Shown: positions 43,562 to 43,624 of the stretch, one piece after another | Numbering within the stretch: the first letter of the stretch is position 1 | Layout of the letters: every line of letters starts with the position of its first letter | From: a bacterium 1xD42-87 | GTDB taxonomy: Bacteria > Bacillota > Clostridia > Lachnospirales > Lachnospiraceae | Length of the DNA stretch: 43,624 nt | Assembly: GCA_003611805.1 (NCBI GenBank) | Contig: RAYM01000048.1 | Location: 1-43,624 of the forward strand | Direction: 5' to 3' | Translations under genes and position numbers: made by a program | Notes under the pieces: generated by a model | Database searches by the model: none | The model's input: only the letters and a program-made list of their open reading frames with translations | Told to the model about the DNA's origin: nothing

Positions 43562-43624
43562 ATGAAAGTCGCTTGCGGAAATGATTTAAAGCATGGCGAC
43601 AGCGGGAAGAATGTAAAACATTCT

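Overview
The window looks like chromosome of a Gram-positive, gut-type Clostridia, most likely a Lachnospiraceae species (inference). The grounds are strong AGGAGG-like ribosome sites, a CIRCE-controlled groESL operon, one bifunctional Rel enzyme, the secG-rnr-smpB-ssrA order of Firmicutes, YesN/LplC-type sugar uptake genes, a BspA-like leucine-rich protein and many two-component and c-di-GMP proteins. Base composition is moderate to GC-rich, except for an A/T-rich island at about 6.1-7.1 kb.

Layout. 0-6.1 kb: a sugar ABC permease and its lipoprotein binding protein (reading frame broken twice at A-runs), facing an AraC-type response regulator and a GH29 alpha-L-fucosidase; together these suggest import and intracellular cleavage of fucosylated glycans. 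6.3-7.05 kb: an MNT/HEPN pair resembling a toxin-antitoxin module. 7.1-10.9 kb: a cobalamin riboswitch, two tandem terminators, a BtuFCD-like corrinoid importer and a divergent PduO-like protein with an unusual cysteine cluster. 11.0-13.1 kb: a C_GCAxxG_C_C/EAL fusion and a degenerate GGDEF protein. 13.2-15.6 kb: groES-groEL with promoter, CIRCE and structured spacers. 15.6-20.4 kb: an XRE membrane regulator, rel, an MBL hydrolase and a TraX-like protein. 20.4-24.3 kb: a VWA protein, a MoxR-type AAA+ ATPase and a leucine-rich repeat protein. 24.4-27.8 kb: secG, rnr, smpB and tmRNA, i.e. protein export, RNA decay and ribosome rescue. 28.1-34.2 kb: a chemoreceptor, an unknown membrane protein, an OmpR-type regulator and a hybrid histidine kinase. 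34.3-39.5 kb: an RND efflux adaptor and pump. 39.5-43.6 kb: a Cache-GGDEF cyclase, a histidine kinase, a lipoprotein and a strong promoter that fires out of the window.

The most notable observations are: two copies of a folded intergenic element (2761-2873 and 13656-13754) that share loop and arm sequences but have compensatory changes in the outer stem; three reading-frame breaks that each lie in a homopolymer and are each repaired by adding one base; a Cys-x-Cys-x-Cys-x-Cys cluster in a corrinoid adenosyltransferase-like protein; a gene fusion in which a small redox-type domain sits where a GGDEF domain would be; and a VWA/MoxR/LRR gene trio. No CRISPR array, transposase, prophage, rRNA or tRNA gene was seen (tmRNA excepted). 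All calls come from reading the sequence without database searches.
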